DNA of 64,000 nucleotides from Rotaria socialis. Taxonomy: Eukaryota; Rotifera; Eurotatoria; Philodinida; Philodinidae. Of the stretch, positions 1 to 13,031 are shown piece after piece. Made by a program: the position numbers and the translations under genes. Below the pieces are notes generated by a model. That model had not been told where the DNA came from and searched no databases. It saw nothing but the letters and a program-made list of their open reading frames with translations. Numbering within the stretch: position 1 is the stretch's first letter; each line of letters opens with the position of its first letter. Where the stretch lies: the NCBI GenBank assembly GCA_905331475.1, contig CAJNYU010002801.1, forward strand, positions 62,001 to 126,000. Direction: 5' to 3'.

Positions 1-516
1 CCAAGCTCTCACGGTCGGACCTGACAGATAAGGATCAAGAACAAGATCCCATGCTGTCATAACTAATGATCCCACTAAAGACAGAGACAGATGTTTCCCT
101 CGATTCGATACGATAGGTCGCCCAACAAGAATAAGATTGCTGATGATGTAACTGGGATAAATCATCATGTACCAGGCTATTGGAATCAATATTGGTACAT
201 CACCAACTTTAATACCCAAATATTTTGTATAATGATAGCTACCGTAGATTAGACCTGTTTGAACACCGAATTGTTCATAAGACCAAGATACAAAAATCGT
301 TATTAGACAGAATAGCCACGTATTCAAAAACCCTATAAGATATATTGAATGAAACACGCTGAAGAATAACATAAACACTGAGTTGACTATTATAAATTTT
401 CCAGGAATTCGTAATAGAAACATGGAATCAGACAATAATGGATATATGATGCCATTGTATATGAATAATAATAGAAAAATATTTGATATATACAATAAAA
501 TATTTTCTTTGCGCAT
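1..516 (-). CDS. Carotenoid biosynthesis protein (DUF422/CruF-like), 3' part missing
   Basis: The reading frame is open on the minus strand from an ATG at 516 (a stop codon lies just upstream) to the window edge, giving the first 172 residues with no intron. The protein is very hydrophobic, with several membrane segments. In the middle it reads SWSYEQFGVQTGLIYGSYHY, then GVP-like and AWYMMIYPSY segments, and later MTAWDLVLDPYLSGP. This E-x-x-G-x-x-TG ... MTAWDLxLDP pattern is what I know from the DUF422 (COG2324) family, which includes CruF and bisanhydrobacterioruberin hydratase, membrane enzymes that hydrate carotenoid end groups in bacteria and archaea. The family match is by pattern recall, not by search. 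The exact substrate is unknown. An animal host for this family would imply horizontal acquisition, which is an inference. The C-terminus lies outside the window. Confidence 0.75.
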   Translation of the reverse strand, partial: MRKENILLYISNIFLLLFIYNGIIYPLLSDSMFLLRIPGKFIIVNSVFMLFFSVFHSIYLIGFLNTWLFCLITIFVSWSYEQFGVQTGLIYGSYHYTKYLGIKVGDVPILIPIAWYMMIYPSYIISNLILVGRPIVSNRGKHLSLSLVGSLVMTAWDLVLDPYLSGPTVRAW

Positions 517-2375
517 TTACTCGATTGATTTCAATGTTACGACTGTTACGACTGTTTCGCGTATCCTTTTCTTTCGAATGGAGTACAGAAAAAGACGCAC
601 ATTCGTTTAATCATTTGCGATACGTCTTTGAGAAAAAATTGCTTGCAAACCAGGTAATTTCAATTTCGTTCATGCGAAACGAACAGAAGAAGAAGGTTTC
701 AGAACGGCAAAAAACACACTTCATCATACTTGTTCTCCAATCATAAATAGTTCTTGATGTGAAGTGACATAAACTTTAAATAATATTTTTAATCAATAAA
801 AATTCTCAAAGACAATGCCGATTTATAATAAAAATATTTATTTTCGTCTTCGTACAATATATAATTTCTAATTTTTGTAATATCCACATTTTTTATCATT
901 ATCATGAATTTATTGGAAAAACATTTACGTTCGATTGTACACTGTTACTCTATCGTATTTTTAACTCTGTATGATTTTCAGTCCCATTTCCTTTAATAGA
1001 AAATAATTACTAGAGCAAAGAAGCAATCTAATCACGCACAGGATAAATGTGAATACACGATTTCGAGTCAGATAGCACCAAATATTTACCGAGATCCATC
1101 TATTAAAAAACGTTTAAGGTAGTGTTTATCATAGCAGTACTTTTTCCATGAGATGAAATATGTGTTGATGAGTACGGATTCAAATTTGTCTAATATTTTG
1201 TAGAAAAACAAAACATATAATGAAATATTTCTATTGAAAAACGAACGGTTTTATCTGCAAACCATTTTATTACCATATAAAGTTTGTGAAGACTATCTGA
1301 CTTCTATCAATTGATACTAGCTGCGGGTAAAATCATGCAATCGAAATATTAAAGACGAGAGAATCGCCTGAGTTATAATGATATTTCAAGGGAAAAAGCC
1401 GAAAAGTCATTACTTTAAGGCAGATATGACATAGCTAAGAAATTACAAAGGATAGCACCAACACATTCTAGAAGTATCCTGACGGATGCATTTTCTCGCC
1501 ATGTAACTCAACAGTGTTTAGATTTCCGGAAAAGAAAATTAGGGAAAATTTGGAAATTTTGGACCTGATATTTCCGAAACTCTTATTATAAAAAACATTG
1601 ATAATGTCTTAAATTGCCAACTTCCGTAATTTTCAGTGTTTGAAACTTCGGAAATCTGAACATACCTCATGTGGCCATATTTTTTGTTCATTTAAAAAAG
1701 ATTCTTTCATAGGCAATAAAAGTTCAAATATAATCGAGTTATTATTGATATGTAACAAGACATAGAAAACTCCGGTATAATGTTTATAGTAATCCTAAAT
1801 ATTTTTATTGTGGTTCCTTCATATCGGCATGGTAGAAATGATTCGTTTCATCACAGAAGTATACAATGTATATTGATAGTTTTTGTAATAATTCCAGTCT
1901 TTCGTTTCTTTTTTCTCAACACCAGTATGATTAATTGACGTGTTTCTTTCTCTTAATACTAAAACTAGACTCACATGAAAGAAAGAGGTAATCATTAATT
2001 ATTCATCGAAATTTATCGATGAGGGCATGCAGAATATAACCCATGTGAATATAGATGCTTACCGTCTCCTTTGTTGATACTGTTTTCCTTCATAGAAATT
2101 ATATCATTTTTACTTTGATCAGCTGAGCTGTAAGTCATGTCTCGCAAATTTTATTCAGAAAATAATATACAATGTGAAAGTGCAGAAATAAAAATAATAG
2201 ATAGCATATATTTTTCTTTTACTAACATGGAATATTATCTTTATGCCAGATGATTATGTTTTATTCCTTTATGGATAGTGTAGAAATAAAATTGCTTGTA
2301 AAAGAAATAAAAAAGACATGAGTATACACTAATTATGATTGAGAGAAAATATATTAGAAATAGCGATTTAATTGT
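517..2375. other. Intergenic region with one dispersed-repeat copy
   Basis: AT-rich sequence between the divergent start of the carotenoid gene and the 3' end of the trypsin gene. No frame of useful length with coding character was seen. It holds copy A of a 150-180 bp dispersed repeat near 1296-1475. Confidence 0.6.
1296..1475 (+). repeat. Dispersed direct repeat, copy A
   Basis: The stretch sharing TTATAATGATATTTCAAG and GCTAAGAAATTACAAAG recurs at about 4600-4770 in the same orientation at high identity. Copy A carries about 20 extra bases after the shared TCGAAA. The two copies bracket the trypsin gene. I see no coding content or terminal inverted repeats. Confidence 0.8.
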
Positions 2376-3528
<1,153 letters not shown>

Positions 3529-4599
3529 TTTGATATCAAAAGTGAAAGTGTTTCTTCGTTTATAGGTTTGTTTTTCGTGATTACTTTCGTATGCTTTGGC
3601 AGGAACAAGATGAATCATATAATGCATGGCTTCATATTTATTTTTCACCAAAATGACAGCAAAAGTGCACTAAAAGATCACTTCCGCTGCATTAGCGATT
3701 GGTGTTGTGCTATGAGAAAAATATATTGTCTATTTTCTTTTCAAATTTGTGCCATATAAAACACTAGGCAATAATAAACTCATAAAAAAATGATTAATCT
3801 TTCCAACTATTTCTCGAGAAATTTATTCAAAATACGAAAACTAAACTCATACGACTTGCATCGTTGGAAACTAACGAGTTTCTGTAAAATAGTTTCATCA
3901 GATAGATTCATAAAATAAGAATACATCAAATATTTAAAGAAAACTATTAATTCATTATTTGATGATTGTGCATGATGATAAAAATCTAGTGAGAATGATG
4001 TTTCTAATTGCATGAATCAACACCGTTATATGCAAATCAACTGTAAGAGAACAATATTGAATTACACTATTAATGATGAGTGACAAAACTATTATGAAGT
4101 TGATACTGTCAAACGAAAACAAAAATGCGTATAATAAATCTGAATAATGTTTCACATTGATAAAAAGCAATGAATCAAACGTGCAGAAAAAGAAGTATGC
4201 GTCGATGATAGATTTGCTGGTGTACTTTTGCTTCGTGCTCATAAAACCTGAATTCTACGGCATGCATTATCAGAAAAAAGTCAAAATTGTTATAAATGGG
4301 CAGAGAAAAGAAGAAATTGTCTGTATCCCAACAGTATCATTGTCGGGATGTCTTTTTTCTCATATAACAGAATTTTTAAAATACAACTACTGAACCATAT
4401 CTACCATATCATCCACGCATAGAAAATTTAATTTCAACATATTTAGTTTTGTTTGATTTTTATTTAAGGTCAAATAAAACAAAAATATATAACAAGGTAG
4501 GTGTATTATAAAACGAATAATTCAGTTACAGTTGCTAGAGAGTTTCTTGATCGACAGACCATGTAATTAGTATAATAAATCTTACATGGAACTCTTAGT

Positions 4600-4770
4600 C
4601 GTGTAACATTTGACTCTATCGAGTAATGCTAACTACGGATAAAATGATACAATCGAAACACCTGAGTTATAATGATATTTCAAGGCAAAAAGCGGAAAAG
4701 TCATTACTTTAAATCAGATACGATAAAGCTAAGAAATTACAAAGAATAGCACCAACATATTCTAAAAGTG
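4600..4770 (+). repeat. Dispersed direct repeat, copy B
   Basis: Second copy of the repeat at 1296-1475, same orientation, about 3.3 kb away on the other side of the trypsin gene. Similarity is strongest from about 4624 to 4770, with an internal gap of about 20 bases relative to copy A. Confidence 0.8.
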
Positions 4771-5059
4771 CATTGAATGATGGTATTTTGCGCTTTTTTT
4801 CTGCATGATACATAATGACGAGAACAAGATTTCTGTAGCAAACTATAAAAAGTGGTACGAATTTTCTTCCTATGAACCTCTATGCTCATCAATATAGTAG
4901 ACTATACAAATTTTACGTAATTTCTCTAGCAATTCCGAGATAGATATGCCTCATGCGAGTCTCGACCAGAATAGTATTGGCGATGAAAAAATCCTACGGT
5001 TTACAATACTATTACAATGAGTTAAATGCTATTGTCGGTACTCAGATCGTTCATTCCTA

Positions 5060-5200
5060 CAACTGGATCCAATCGGATCTTGTATGAAAACCAACCAGAA
5101 TCGACGGACTTCGGGCTTCGGACCGATTTTCGGATCCATAGGATCGGAATCCGATACATATCCGATTGTATCCTACTGCGGGATCCGATACGCCAAAAAA
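5060..5200. repeat. Degenerate GGATCC/TCCGAT-rich repeat
   Basis: Variants of CGGATCCGAT and CGGATCC recur many times in both orientations over about 140 bp, with a further copy near 5274. The composition differs from the surrounding AT-rich DNA. It looks like a decayed tandem or palindromic repeat; no family was recognised. Confidence 0.4.
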
Positions 5201-5774
5201 AGTCTGCTATAGTCAGCCTCCAAAAAGCTTTTGCAATAAATAGAATTTTGATAATTTTTTAAAATTCTCCCGTCGGATCCGTCAATAATTCCGAAACCCA
5301 GAATCCAATTAAATTTCTTCGGTTAGTAGGATGTTATAGGATTCGATAGAATTCGTCGTCGGATTAGTCGGCCTGAGTATCTGATTTGCATTCAGAACGC
5401 CGAACCTGCATTATATTTTATTAGTTATAAGATGGACTCATAAATATCTGCTATTCGTTTTCTTACAAAAAGAAGATTATATTATTGCATTGATTAACTA
5501 AAATATATCCTATCTGAGAGATTTTCTAATGAAAATAAAAATAAACTGTGGGAGTTCTCTATTGAAACATCTTGTAAGTCATATCCGTAATCAATATCTG
5601 ATTGTGAAATCTTTATTTATTATTAAAAACTAATATTTTCGTTAGAACTGACAATTATTGTTCTTGTGTACCGTTATTTTCAATTGTTAGAGAAAATGTA
5701 GTAGCTATTGCAATTGAAGTTATCACTAAAAATAGATTCTTATCTTAAGGCATTTTATGTTAATCGTGTGAGAT

Positions 5775-6202
5775 GTCTAGTTCGAATTCGAATATAAATG
5801 GACACCCAATTGCATGGTGCCAATTCGAAAATAAGTGATAGAAATAGATTTAGTTGTGGATTTAGTTTAAGATGGAGTGCGTGTCGGTTGAGGGGGACTA
5901 GAGGGTAACTGTGTGTGGCGGTGCGAGTGAGGAGGTCGGTAGGAGGGGTACCTGGGGTACCTGGGGTACTTCAAATGTGGTTGTGGATGATGGATATCAT
6001 GGAGGAGTGTTCAAATGAGGGTACTGGTGAAGGTAGTCAGAAGGGGTGCCTGGGTTGTGAGCCTTGGGGTGTTGTTGTAGGAGTATATATGTATTCATAT
6101 GTCGCATATATCGAAAAGTTAAGCTAAAACTAAATTTAGGAATAGATTTAGTTTTGGTTTAACTTTTTCTATTCTCCATTTACATTCGAACTTCAATTAG
6201 AC
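5775..6202. mobile_element. Candidate miniature inverted-repeat element with G-rich core
   Basis: About 428 bp bounded by imperfect inverted repeats (28 bp, near GTCTA...TCGAATATAAATGGA on the left and its complement ending near 6202). A second inverted pair lies inside, an AATAGATTTAGTT-type sequence near 5840 and 6140. The core (5900-6060) is unusually G-rich for this window and holds tandem GGGGTACCT units. No coding potential is believable. The family is unknown and the boundaries are approximate. Confidence 0.4.
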
Positions 6203-7812
6203 GGCTACTCGTTAATCGTGAATGAAAATCGATGATTTCGTATCTAAGAAACTTTCATATATTGAATTAAACATTTATAATTATCTATAGATCTATGAAC
6301 AAGAGAGTTTTAACATTTCTGACGTTTAACTGTTTAGAAAAATACATATCGATCAAAAAAACCAATCACATAATATTAATATATAAAATTAGTTAATTTT
6401 CGCATTTTTTGAGTGAGCTTTGCTTTATAAAATCTGAATCATAAAAGATCTAGAAGCATAACATAGTAACATTTATCTAATAACATAGAGCAGTCTACCA
6501 TAGATCAACACTGGATTAGCCGAAAAAACTTACCCTATACCCATAGTCGAACAATTTGTCAGCAAGATCTAAAATTCTTCGCATTGGTAAGTAAGATCTT
6601 ATGAAGATCTTGAGAATTAATGCATAATGGAAAATATAAATTTAGAGACTGTTCATATTATGTTAATATGTGATTATTATTTTAAATATCAACAGTTAAA
6701 TCATATCCAATTGATGGTTTTAATTGAATTTTAATGATTACAATTATGTAATAACTTTAATTACAGCTTACGATATTATATGCTGTTTATTTTGCTCTTT
6801 CTTTAGGTTCATCTTGGCATGTATTTTCCTTTACACTATTTGTTTTTTATTTTTAGCACCACGTTTTGTGCTATTCTAGTTGAACATAATCCTATAAATC
6901 TGAAAACTTCCATTAATTTTGAAATAAACGCTCTATACATTTATATTTCTGTCACAATGAATTAAATCTCAGTATAAAGTCCTAGTCCAACATTTTGTAA
7001 GCAAGATCTTGATCAGATACAGGGTACAGAAACGTGAACAGAACTTGAAAATTTAGGTATAAAATAGTCATATTATATTGCACCAAGATCTCTCATAAGA
7101 TCTTGGGTACAGATCTATTAATATCTAGACTGAAATACTTCGTGAGATCTTAAATTTAAAGCTGAATCTGAATTTGAAGACAAATTTTATCTAAAGATAC
7201 AACGAATTAAAATGGATATTGACTCATCTTTTTAGAGATGTTCAAAACCACTGGCATTATGAATATCCTTCGATGTACATCGTATTTTCTCGAACAGTTT
7301 AGCGTAATCTAATTTCTAGGATTAGTAAAATAATCTTTGGTAAATGTTACTAACTAAAGATGTTGAACTAGACTTTAAGATCTAGGGCGAGAAAACTCGA
7401 ATTCGTATATCTGGAATCTACATTATTCACGATCGGTTACTGTCGGTGAGTGTATTTATAAAGAAAAACCTATCTATTGTTTATTAATTATTATTTAGCG
7501 GTAAAAAGTTGATCGCCATTCCCCGATTTCCCACCTCAGTTTAACTTCGGTGAAGCTTTGTTCTCAATTAGTATCATTCGAAACACAGCACATTTTAATC
7601 CTGAATTCTGATTGACTTGCATAGGCAGAGAGACAAACTCTCAGCATTTTGTTACCATCAAACAGCCTTATCTTTCAGGAAAGGGTACAATTCAACATAT
7701 AAGAGAGAAGATTTTTCTTAATTGTAAATTATTATAAAGTGTATATTGTGAAAATTTTTATTTTAGATTTATAATTCAAGTTTATTTGAAAGAAGAGAAA
7801 ACATGTTTTTTG

Positions 7813-8160
7813 TGTACTCCAAAAACAAATGAGTAAACTCTAGATTCGGTCAGTGTGTCCGTCCGGCTGGCCGTTAACACGATAACTTTTGAAAGTCTCA
7901 TCCAATTGCCATGAAATTTTGTACACAGAATGATCTCATCAATATCTCAGTCGAGTTCGAAGATGAAAGCAATCTGTGAAGAAATGGCTGAGTTATCGAA
8001 AAAATTGTCATTATTGACTAGACCATCCCTGAGGGAGGGTACAGGGATTTTTTTAAAAAAACCTTTTTCTCAGTATTATTCAGAACATATATAAATCGAC
8101 TCAGTTTTTGCAGTACACGTAACAATCGGATGCGAATCCATGTTTTCTCATTTATTTGAA
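7813..8160 (+). repeat. 340-bp dispersed repeat, copy 1
   Basis: Matches 25705-26035 in the same orientation over almost its whole length, including GATCTCATCAATATCTCAG, ATGGCTGAGTTATCGAAAAA and ATATATAAATCGACTCAG. Differences are point changes and short indels only. The copy ends about 55 bp from the 3' end of the SleB-type gene. No terminal inverted repeats or target duplications were found. Confidence 0.85.
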
Positions 8161-8215
8161 TATATAATAGTTTCCAAAAAGGAACAGTTCAATGCATTGC
8201 ATTGGATGAAGACTA

Positions 8216-8617
8216 TTATTGAGGACCTCTGTAAAATTGATGTTCTCCAATTTTGCGTACTTTTTGACAATTTTCGGTCCACGGTGGGTAACCTTCTTTA
8301 CGTGGACAATTGTAATGATCGCATCCACCAGTTGGATCTTGCCCAGGATTTGCATTATAAATGGGGTCAACTACTTCACAAACTTGTGCATATACTGCTG
8401 GTTCATCAATCTGAATGTCAGATCTATCATTCCAGCATTCAAATTGACCTGGTTTTAAACAAACATCTTTGATTGAATTTCCACCCCAATAATCTTTGTT
8501 TAGACGAACTCGATTCTTGATCACCCAAGCAACCCATATTTGTCCATCAATAGGTTCTCCTCTTGCTTCGGCATAGATTGTTTTTCGAAATACATCTAGT
8601 GGATGAAGATGAGACAT
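8216..8617 (-). CDS. SleB-type cell wall hydrolase
   Basis: Intronless 133-residue protein starting at an ATG at 8617. Near the N-terminus it reads TIYAEARGEPIDGQIWVAWV then IKNRV, the signature of the SleB/Hydrolase_2 family (bacterial spore-cortex lytic and cell-wall hydrolases), with the conserved glutamates E17 and E21 in AEARGEP. The C-terminal part has a Cys-rich stretch and ends GEHQFYRG, similar to the HYFY-type motif at the end of the domain. Length agrees with a stand-alone catalytic domain. In bacteria the domain cleaves peptidoglycan; in an animal it could serve bacterial digestion or defence, which is an inference. There is no obvious signal peptide. The best explanation for its origin is horizontal gene transfer. 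Confidence 0.85.
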   Translation of the reverse strand: MSHLHPLDVFRKTIYAEARGEPIDGQIWVAWVIKNRVRLNKDYWGGNSIKDVCLKPGQFECWNDRSDIQIDEPAVYAQVCEVVDPIYNANPGQDPTGGCDHYNCPRKEGYPPWTENCQKVRKIGEHQFYRGPQ

Positions 8618-8999
8618 TTTCTAAAAGAGAAACAAAATACATACATGCATCCTGAGTCACATAAAAATTTGAAGACTCTATTTTATTTACTAATATTGTT
8701 TTGTATTTTTTACAACAAACTGCTTATAAGTACGAAATTAGCGTACTTTATATGTCTATGATGCGAATGAGTAATTCTTGGAATTAACCAACTATATGCG
8801 CTTCTTTTATATGAATTAGATAGTGTCGCTCTCTATAACGAATAATAATATTCTTGCTTCTCACGAAAACTAATAGAAATTTTCAACTAAATAAAGAGTA
8901 TTCATAGATGTAACCTGATACCATTTTCTATTATATGAACTACCAAATAAAGAAACTATATAAAGCTGAATCAAACATTTTCTGATGGACGATTCTATA

Positions 9000-10004
9000 C
9001 AGCGGTGTAAGCAGGAGTTTTAGGCCAATGGGCAAACCTCTCTTGTGTCAGAAAAACCGATGGGTAAAATAGGCAAGATTCTTATTGATGGACCAAATAT
9101 TTTTTGGTTTAAAAAAGTACTCTTAATGTAAAAAACACAGATATGAAATGAGGACCTTGCAATAAATTGCTTATCATTCTTCGACATGAGAGTTCGACAA
9201 CATGCATTTAGTCTACCGATACATTGTCGACAAGAAAATTTGTCAAATTTATTTCGTCGACCTCTTTTTGCCGAAAGTTCGTTTGTCGACATGTTTTATA
9301 GACAAATAAATTAGCCAGCGGCGTATTTTCCTTCTGGAGTATCCGTTGACCGACACGTTCGATCTGGGTAGTTCGAATTTGACACATTTCAACGTGGATT
9401 TGGATGAAATATAAATCCAAACTAGTATCTAAAACATCTCGCTTTCGGTTGCGAAGCAGAAATGAATTTAATTAAAAACTGAACGCTTCAATCCTTCTCC
9501 GTGCTAATCTTTTCTCTTACTTCTCACTTTGTATATTTCGATAAGTATACTACTTATTTTTTTCTATTTTCTCTTTTGTCTTGTTGATTATGTAGGCGCA
9601 CAATAAATCCTAACCCTTGAGATTTAGTATTACTCAATTTCGTTTGTTGACGGCTTAGGATGAGGATTCCACGAAAAATAAAATTGATCCTGTTTTACTT
9701 TTAGGTCTCCCAAGTTATCACTTTAGTTCCTTTAATGAAACGGCTGAATTGGCTAAAAGGACTAATGGAGTTAACGGAAATAAAGGTATTGGAATGGTCT
9801 ATGTATACTAAATATTATCGGATATAAGTAAAATTTGAAAGCATAAAAGCACAACGGGATAAAATTATTTTTTCGTGAACCTATGCACAATTCTGAAAAA
9901 GTAAAATTTCCATGGGCAAAAATTTACTCATAAAAATTACAATGGGCAAGTCTCAAAATGAAATGGGCAATTGCCCATTTGCCACCCCTCTGATTACGCC
10001 GCTG
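9000..10004. mobile_element. Non-autonomous hAT-like DNA transposon
   Basis: The element is 1005 bp long. It starts CAGCGGTGTAAGCAGGAG and its other end, read in reverse complement, starts CAGCGGCGTAATCAGAG, both continuing to an ATGGGC motif. The CAGnGGCGTA terminus is typical of hAT elements. It is flanked by an 8-bp target duplication with one mismatch: ATTCTATA at 8992-8999 and ATTCTGTA at 10005-10012. Eight-bp duplications are the hAT rule. No transposase is recognisable inside; short internal frames look spurious. Confidence 0.8.
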
Positions 10005-10012
10005 ATTCTGTA

Positions 10013-11485
10013 TCTCAGCTAATGATTTACATTTTATTGGTTTAGCTACATTTACCTGAGAGATCTTTGATTGAACTGTATAAAATAGGTTTACTTGCGC
10101 AAAGTAGACGTTCATTGATGAAAGAATCGAATTCGGAATCTATTGTTATCGTATTACCATTTTATTGGCTAAGTAGCTATCTGTATTCGAGTAATTTGTC
10201 ACTCCTAATCAATTGAGATTCTGATAAATCCTAGAAAAATGATAGACTATTTCACTTCTATCGCACTTATTAAAATGAATACTTTATGCCACCATCTATA
10301 TCGAGAACTTCTCTCTACAAATTACTACGGAGCTGGTAAAAATACTTGCTTATTTTGACTCAATTTCCTCAGCATACTTTCAAATCGTGCTCAAATGAAT
10401 TTTACTAGTAATCGAAATTAGTGGTGCTTTTAATTATTCTTTCGCCAATTAGATGTTCAATATGAAGTCTTGTTGATAGCCACTGGATATATGCTGATAT
10501 GCGATCTTTTTCATGACAATAGCTAGTCAGCTTGGGAAAATGGAACCCAAGGTTATGAAAGGGTTCAGGAAACTATTGTAGAAACTAAACACCTAAAACA
10601 TATATTCCAAATCAAATATGCAGTATGCCAAACTGTTCAAAAATATTTAAAAAGAGAGAAATAAATAATCGGAAAATAGGGTTCAATCTTTCGCTATGCT
10701 TAAATTTACAACATGCTTATTTTATTCTATGAAAATAGGTAAATGTCAGCTCTGAATTACGAACTTTTACCAAATATGGAAGAGATATCATCAGTGAACT
10801 AATCGTGCGTATTTTGATATATCAGATCAGCAATCCTAATAGTAAAAGTTATCAAAAAAAAAATAAAATTCGTTGAATCGGCATTTGTTTCGATATTTTC
10901 ATATTCAGAAGCTCTTCTCAGGTATTTCTACGTATATCATTTGGACAATGATACAGGCACATATGTTCTATTTGCTGCATGATACTATCGATAGGCCTTC
11001 GTAAGTATATAATAGGCACATCGAGCAGAATCAAATCTATTCGTCAATAGTTATTTTGTTTAGCATCATTAATGACAATAGAAATAAGTCGCTCATCATG
11101 AGACTCATAATAAAAAAATGATTCTGTAGAAAAACAGGTCATTTGATGAAACATGTGACATAATTTCGTGCTATTCGTCATCAGTATTTTATCACAAGAG
11201 TAGAATCTCATTTTTCATTTTATTCTTCGCATCTTCTATTCTTTTGTCATCAACCGCATCAGGTGACTTTCTATAGCCCCCTCCCTTTCAATCCTCCATT
11301 GCTTATCATGTGTCCACATACCATTGATAGTTCATTTCATTATTTTCCTGAGTATCACAAGTGTTCGACTATAGATGAAACGGCCAGTAATTCGAAAGAT
11401 AATAATATCACATGTATGAGGCAGATAAAAGATAAAAGCTACCCATGTGATGAAGTATTGAAAACAGATAATGAAAACTAACAGC
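10013..11485. other. Intergenic region
   Basis: AT-rich sequence between the hAT-like element and the promoter region of the C1 peptidase gene. No coding exon, repeat or RNA gene was recognised. Confidence 0.5.
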
Positions 11486-11493
11486 TATTTAAA
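11486..11493 (+). promoter_or_regulatory. Possible TATA-like box of C1 peptidase gene
   Basis: TATTTAAA lies 112 bases upstream of the ATG at 11598, which sits in the good context CAACAATG. The position is plausible for a core promoter, but no other element supports it. Confidence 0.35.
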
Positions 11494-11597
11494 GGGCAAT
11501 CAACAACACAGTTCACATTATCTATTCATCATTTACATAAATTGTTAAGAATCAACTACATTCAGTTTGATATTTTACTGTCATTCAAGCAACAACA

Positions 11598-13031
11598 ATG
11601 CCTACAAAAACGTACTTTGTTGATCATATCAATAATACTCGATATCCATTAAACGGTGTTATCCGATCCGACACTCCGAGCACTGTAACAGTTTCCAGTG
11701 CATTATTTCGAGATCATATTATCCTAAGTGCAGAACAACTTCCGCCGAAAGTTGATTTCCGTCCAGATTTGACAGCCATTGAAAATCAATGGCAGACAAA
11801 TAGTTGGTATGAAATAAAGCTTTTATTTTTACTTATTAAGTGATTTTTAAAATGTTCCCATCTTATTTAGTGTGGCCAACGCTTTTGCCGGTAAATCAAT
11901 TATGTTTCTTCATACAAAGAACATTCACTTAATTTCGTGTGATTTTTTCTAGGAGCGTACGAATATTTGCTTAGCAAAGCGACTGGCACACAAATCGATG
12001 TATCTCGACTGTTTCTATATTACAATGCTCGATATATGGGTAGTCCATATGTCCCAATTACAGATAGTGGATGTATGCTGGATCAAGCCATTGCATCTTT
12101 GTGTAATTATGGAGTTTGTCTGGAATCGCTTTGGCCTTTTGAAATGCGACTTGTAAATATGGCACCGAACATGCAAGCCTATCAATCAGCAAAAGATCAC
12201 AAGATCGTTGATTGGCTTCGATTGAGCGTCAATCTCAATGATATGAAATCGTGCCTAGCACAAGGTTACCCATTCACTTTTGGAGTGGAACTATTCGATT
12301 CATTCGGTCAGGCAACTCGATCAGGTGTAGTTCCTATGCCATCAGCTGCAGAATTAGATCCGTCGCAACGGTGGGATCCAAGCAGACAGATGAAACAGCA
12401 CGGGTATAGTTAAATTCAGTCAGAAGAATTTATTGACCACTTTTTTAAATACCGAAGCGAGAGAAAAAAGGAGTTGAATGAATGATGGCCCTAGACCGAG
12501 ATTCTTTTTTCCTACACTCAGTTGAGTCAGATTATAACTTCAAATATTTCAGCCGCCATGCTATGTTGGCTGTTGGCTACAGTGATCTATCGCAAGTATT
12601 TCTCGTTCGAAATTCATGGGGTACACAGTGGGTAAGTGAAATCAATGTATATGGTATCGATTACTCTTTTACAAATTCGTCAATATTTTTTAGGGCGATC
12701 AAGGCTACTGCTATATGCCATACGCATATCTGTCGGATCCATCATTGTGTTTCGATGCATGGGTGGTTCGAAAATTGGCAACCGATGATTTTAGTCGAGA
12801 CGGTTGGTCATTGCAGGATACTGTTGATTATAAACTACAACACAGCCTTCAACACTTGGATGCTTCACACGAACATAAAAAATGGGAAATCATTCATGTT
12901 GAGGAGCCCGATCAACCTGCAGGTTTGTTTATTTTATAATTAGTCTCATGAACATGTTTGTAAGAATCAAATTGACTGCTTTAGAAGTATCTCATCATAC
13001 CGCAGTTGGTATTGATAACAACAAAAAGTGA
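11598..13031 (+). CDS. Papain-family (C1) cysteine peptidase, bacterial-type
   Basis: Six exons, join(11598..11806,11871..11890,11953..12403,12553..12631,12694..12922,12985..13031), give 344 residues with all GT..AG joins in frame. The N-terminal part ends LPPKVDFRPDL, followed by ENQWQTNSCVANAFAGAYEY. This is the bacterial C1 pattern (QxxxxSCxANAxAGAYEY) with oxyanion Q64 and nucleophile C70. The catalytic His is H229 in RHAMLAVGY and the Asn is N247 in VRNSWG. There is no signal peptide and no long inhibitory prodomain, unlike lysosomal cathepsins. Exon 2 is only 20 nt and the catalytic Cys codon is split by intron 1. The C-terminal 90 residues beyond the fold are unassigned. The family resemblance to bacterial enzymes suggests transfer followed by intron gain (inference). 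Confidence 0.87.

Larger units (their letters stand above)
3529..8215. other. Long gene-free region with repeats
   Basis: No convincing coding exon was seen in 4.7 kb. The region holds dispersed-repeat copy B (4600-4770), a GGATCC-rich stretch (5060-5200), a G-rich candidate miniature element (5775-6202) and one copy of a 340-bp dispersed repeat (7813-8160). The remainder is AT-rich sequence without recognisable structure. Confidence 0.6.
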
